Under the pieces are notes generated by a model. It made no database searches and was not told where the DNA came from. It was given only the letters and a program-made list of their open reading frames with translations. Made by a program: the position numbers and the translations under genes. From contig JAIPFN010000029.1 of the NCBI GenBank assembly GCA_021736615.1, forward strand, positions 1-7,198: a DNA stretch of 7,198 bases, given 5' to 3'. Below are positions 4,673 through 7,198 of this stretch, in pieces; positions within the stretch are counted from its first letter, which is position 1; every line of letters begins with the position of its first letter. This stretch comes from Phycisphaerae bacterium (GTDB lineage: Bacteria; Planctomycetota; Phycisphaerae; Sedimentisphaerales; Anaerohalosphaeraceae).

Positions 4673-5462
4673 CATCGTACTCCTTTAACTGACTTGACAG
4701 CGAAAAGACCGCACTTGCGTGAAGTTGGCTCACCCTCGACTCGGTAACATCCAGCACCAGGGAAACTTCTTTCATCGTCAGTTCCTGCTGGTAATAAAGT
4801 ATTACAACCTGTCTTTGCTTTTCAGGTAGATTCTTGATACATTCGGCTAGCCTTGTAGCAAGTTCCCTTTTTTCAATAGCCGCTTCCGGGCTGTCGGTTC
4901 TGTGCTCAACAAGAACATCTCCTAATGCCGGCTCATCGTCATTAAGCCCATGAATGGACATAAAGTGCCTGGACCTTGCATTTTCATATATTTGATAAAG
5001 TTTATCTACGGTGATATCCATTTTATCGGCGAGTTTTTCGTCGTCGATAACGAAGCCGGTCATTTCAATATTTTCCCGTGAAATCTCTTCTGCCTGCTGA
5101 ATCTGTCTGGAAAGGTTAGCAGGTGCAAACGACCAGCTTCTAAGCTCGTCAATGACCGCACCTTTAACCCTTATAAATGCGTACGTTTTAAATTCGGCAT
5201 TCTTTGCGGGATCGAAATCACGAGCGGCTTTTACCAGACCGATACTTCCTGCCGAGACAAGATCTTCCTTTGTAAGCGGAGGCTTAATATAGGTAGTGAC
5301 CATGTCAACGATTCTTCCGACCATCGGCAAGTAATCCATAATCATTTTGTCCGGGTCATATTTTTTTTGCCCGGTTGAATAGGCTTTGAAAGCAAGACCT
5401 TTCAGGCACTGCTGATTGGCTTGCTCGACCGAATTGTCAGTTTCAACTGCCACCGATAACAC
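4662..5462 (-). CDS. fliA: Flagellar RNA polymerase sigma factor FliA/WhiG family (sigma-28)
   Basis: FliA directs RNA polymerase to late flagellar promoters and is inhibited by FlgM until the hook is complete. The 266 residues carry the three expected domains. Region 2 (about 40-112) has DYLPMVGRIVDMV, then KEDLVSAGSIGLVKAARDFDP, FKTYAFIRVKGAVIDELRSW. Region 3 spans about 113-185. Region 4 (about 203-255) has NLPEKQRQVVILYYQQELTMKEVSLVLDVTESRVSQLHASA with its helix-turn-helix at 229-252. Where most relatives read W-x-PR after the DELR motif, this protein has SFAPANLSRQ, so promoter contacts there may differ. Length fits the family. The start is uncertain: GTG 5462 directly follows an in-frame TAG CGG and has no clear ribosome site, and GTG 5453 is an alternative. 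The gene begins 36 nt after the two-helix membrane protein and overlaps the next gene, so it is inside an operon led by flhA. Its probable antagonist lies 2 kb downstream. Confidence 0.93.
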   Translation of the reverse strand: MLSVAVETDNSVEQANQQCLKGLAFKAYSTGQKKYDPDKMIMDYLPMVGRIVDMVTTYIKPPLTKEDLVSAGSIGLVKAARDFDPAKNAEFKTYAFIRVKGAVIDELRSWSFAPANLSRQIQQAEEISRENIEMTGFVIDDEKLADKMDITVDKLYQIYENARSRHFMSIHGLNDDEPALGDVLVEHRTDSPEAAIEKRELATRLAECIKNLPEKQRQVVILYYQQELTMKEVSLVLDVTESRVSQLHASAVFSLSSQLKEYDDGR

Positions 5463-5498
5463 CCGCTAATTACTTATCACTTATTGCAAATTGCTGAA

Positions 5499-5735
5499 TC
5501 ATTCTTTTTCAGCATTTCCATTGTCTCTCATCTGACCGTCAACCATCGCGGTAAGAACGATTCTGGCGACGATACGCAAAGCTATCGTCACCACGCAATA
5601 CACAAATACCGCTCCGCACACCGCTCTGTAACTGCATGTAAAAAGATCGACTCCGTTGAACACCCCTAATGCAGCCACTAGAAAACACGCCGCTATTGAA
5701 ATAATCCCAGCAATAGAACTAATATAATGCCTCAT
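5499..5735 (-). CDS. Small membrane protein with two transmembrane helices, between flhA and fliA
   Basis: The 78-residue product has two hydrophobic helices, about residues 6-26 (SSIAGIISIAACFLVAALGVF) and 38-62 (AVCGAVFVYCVVTIALRIVAR and on). A short polar loop (GVDLFTCSYR) joins them, and a charged tail GQMRDNGNAEKE ends the protein. It should sit in the inner membrane as a hairpin. AGGA lies five bases before ATG 5735, a good ribosome site. The gene starts 97 nt after flhA and ends 36 nt before fliA. It occupies the place where flhF and flhG stand in many bacteria but has no GTPase or ATPase motif and is no remnant of either. I do not recognise the family. A role in the export apparatus membrane patch or in tuning the sigma gene is possible but inferred from position only. 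Confidence 0.78.
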   Translation of the reverse strand: MRHYISSIAGIISIAACFLVAALGVFNGVDLFTCSYRAVCGAVFVYCVVTIALRIVARIVLTAMVDGQMRDNGNAEKE

Positions 5736-5832
5736 ATATCTTTCCTGAAAAAAAGCCTCGGCCCATAGACCGAATCCTCGATTAGTAATTCATAATTTAA
5801 CATTGTTAAACTGGTTAATCGGCCAGTTCGTG

Positions 5833-7198
5833 TCATGCTCCGACTAAAGCTGTCGAGCGTCCCTTCATCTGTCCCGTCAGTTCTATCGAAACTGTCTCTA
5901 CCGCTTCTATCTCTGTACCAAGTGCTATCTCATCGTACGCCAGGACCGGCAGCCGCGACAGCGATCTTTCTGTCATTGCCGCAAGAGCCGCTCTCTGCCT
6001 CGAATCGCATAACAAAACAACATTTTCATAAGCCTTTTCCATCGCCGATCTCCACGCTTCTGCGAGTTTACTGTTGATCGCCATTGCCTGGTCCGGAGCT
6101 ATTGCCAATATAAGCTCTTCGCCCTGTTTCTGGAGCGAGTTTAGCATATGGTGCTCTAATACCGGATCCAGAGTGATCGCCATTATCTTTTCCGTATTCG
6201 GTTCCTTATATCTTTCCGTAATCGTCCTGCAGAGCTTTTTCCGCGTAAGTTCGGTTAGCAAAACAGGATTCTTAGTCTTGCTTGCATTTTCACCGAGGGA
6301 CTCGAGTACCTGGGCAAAGTTTCTAATCGGGATTCTGTCTCTAAGAAGATTTTGCAGAACTCGCTGCAAAAGACCGAGCGGAACAAGATCGCCGACAACT
6401 TCGCCCACCAACGAAGGCTGATCCTTTCTGAGACGATTAACCAATGCCTGGACATCTTCACGCGTAAGCATTTCATGAGCATATTGAGCGAGAGTTTCAG
6501 ACAGGTGCGTTATCAAAACCGATTCCGGATCGATGACGGTATACCCGCTAAGCGAAGCGTTATCTTTTTCCTCTTTATTAACCCAAAGCGCCGCCAATCC
6601 GTAAACCGGTTCCTTCGTGGGTATCCCCCGTACCGGAGAATGAACGGTTCCGGAATCCATCGCCAGAAATTTATCCGGTTCAAGCCGGCCTTCGGCAATA
6701 GTGTGGTCAAAAAGCCGGATCTGGTAGACGTTCGGCTCCAGGTTAATATTGTCGCACAAACGAACAAGCGGCATTATAATACCAAGCTCTTTTGCGAACT
6801 TTTTTCTAAGTGCCCCGATACGCTCAAACACATTACTCTTCTTTCTCGGATCGACCATCTCGATAAGCCTTACGCCCACCTGCACCGAGATCATATCGAC
6901 ATTTAGAAGTTCCTCGACCGGGGCCTGCTCGCCGCCATCGCTTTTTGTAGTATCTTTCGACTCTACTTTTTTCCTACCCTGCTCGTTTTTTGCTTTTACC
7001 ATAGACCGGGAGATTATCGCACATCCGGCACCGATAAGAAAGAACGGTATTTTAGGAAGACCGGGAACAAGTCCCATCAGACAGATCAGAACAGAAGCGA
7101 TCATCAACGGTTGCGAGTTACGCAAAAGCTGCGTGGTCATGTCATGGCTTACGCTCTCCTTGGAGGTAGTTTTCGTAACCAGAAAACCGGAACTTATC
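5833..7198 (-). CDS. flhA: Flagellar export gate protein FlhA, C-terminal 454 residues (5' end outside window)
   Basis: FlhA forms the nonameric inner-membrane gate of the flagellar type III export apparatus and docks chaperone-substrate complexes on its cytoplasmic ring. The visible part begins ISSGFLVTKTTS, inside the membrane domain. It covers the last two membrane helices (SQPLMIASVLICLMGLVPGLPKIPFFLIGAGCAII, about 28-62), a charged linker (about 65-90), and the whole cytoplasmic domain. Family hallmarks are GYTVIDPESVLITHLSE, then LVGEVVGDLVPLGLLQRVLQNLLRDRIPIRNFAQVLE, then a C-terminal part with DPVLE and LPVLAYDEI. Roughly 240-260 N-terminal residues are missing because the gene runs off the right edge; an internal ATG at 7140 is not the start, since the family sequence continues upstream in frame. 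It ends GCA TGA with no truncation. A weak hairpin (AACTGG and CCAGTT, 5809-5828) follows, and read-through into the membrane protein gene and fliA is likely. Confidence 0.96.
   Translation of the reverse strand, partial: ISSGFLVTKTTSKESVSHDMTTQLLRNSQPLMIASVLICLMGLVPGLPKIPFFLIGAGCAIISRSMVKAKNEQGRKKVESKDTTKSDGGEQAPVEELLNVDMISVQVGVRLIEMVDPRKKSNVFERIGALRKKFAKELGIIMPLVRLCDNINLEPNVYQIRLFDHTIAEGRLEPDKFLAMDSGTVHSPVRGIPTKEPVYGLAALWVNKEEKDNASLSGYTVIDPESVLITHLSETLAQYAHEMLTREDVQALVNRLRKDQPSLVGEVVGDLVPLGLLQRVLQNLLRDRIPIRNFAQVLESLGENASKTKNPVLLTELTRKKLCRTITERYKEPNTEKIMAITLDPVLEHHMLNSLQKQGEELILAIAPDQAMAINSKLAEAWRSAMEKAYENVVLLCDSRQRAALAAMTERSLSRLPVLAYDEIALGTEIEAVETVSIELTGQMKGRSTALVGA

Noticed and set aside
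5748..5779. Possible terminator between flhA and the membrane protein gene (TCGG/CCGA hairpin then T-run)
   Set aside because: The stem is only 4-5 bp with an 8-nt loop and is separated from the T-run by other bases. The ribosome site of the next gene follows at once. Too weak to call.
5809..5828. AACTGG/CCAGTT hairpin just after flhA
   Set aside because: A 6-bp stem with no following T-run; it may slow decay of the mRNA but is not a convincing terminator or operator.
6352..6906. 184-codon plus-strand open frame
   Set aside because: It lies wholly antisense to strongly conserved flhA sequence and shows no domain; a shadow frame.
1..7198. CRISPR arrays, tRNA or rRNA genes, insertion sequences, phage genes
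   Set aside because: I looked for spaced repeats, cloverleaf or rRNA segments, transposase motifs and terminal repeats and saw none.

Overview
The window is a flagellar gene cluster read entirely from the minus strand, so transcription runs from high to low coordinates. I see no convincing plus-strand gene. The order along transcription is: flhA (C-terminal 454 residues, start beyond the right edge), a 78-residue two-helix membrane protein, a FliA/WhiG-type flagellar sigma factor, a 78-residue highly charged protein, a 77-residue Gly-rich Cys-motif protein, a coiled-coil lipoprotein, a second lipoprotein, a 90-residue FlgM-like protein, a 66-residue zinc-ribbon protein, flgD, and flgE (N-terminal 354 residues, end beyond the left edge). 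The likely source is a moderate-GC, Gram-negative-type flagellated bacterium of the Planctomycetota, perhaps class Phycisphaerae. This rests on the double CPxC zinc-ribbon ending in FKVP, the lipoprotein pair and the style of the small proteins. It is inference from recalled family patterns, not a search result.

Layout. From 7198 down to about 2879, flhA, fliA and the small genes follow one another with gaps of up to 97 nt and one overlap (fliA with the next gene). I see no strong terminator, so this looks like one or two operons that deliver the export-gate protein, the late sigma factor and two outer-membrane or periplasmic lipoproteins. The canonical flhF and flhG genes are not between flhA and fliA. 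A 225-nt AT-rich gap (2654-2878) carries a sigma-28-like promoter in front of the FlgM-like gene. That gene ends at a strong intrinsic terminator (2251-2307). The zinc-ribbon gene follows and ends at a second strong terminator (1982-2026).

The gene-free stretch 1578-1981 separates that terminator from flgD. It holds a full-consensus sigma-54 promoter (1623-1638) about 58 nt upstream of the flgD start. Repeated CATAAAG boxes lie 84-185 nt further upstream, where sigma-54 activators usually bind. flgD and flgE then form a hook operon.

Together the window appears to hold the core of a flagellar checkpoint: the sigma factor (FliA), a probable anti-sigma factor (FlgM-like) that may be transcribed by that same sigma factor, and the hook cap and hook genes under sigma-54. 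The least-described part is the run of small genes after fliA (charged protein, CPCG protein, two lipoproteins). Its position suggests a lineage-specific flagellar accessory module.
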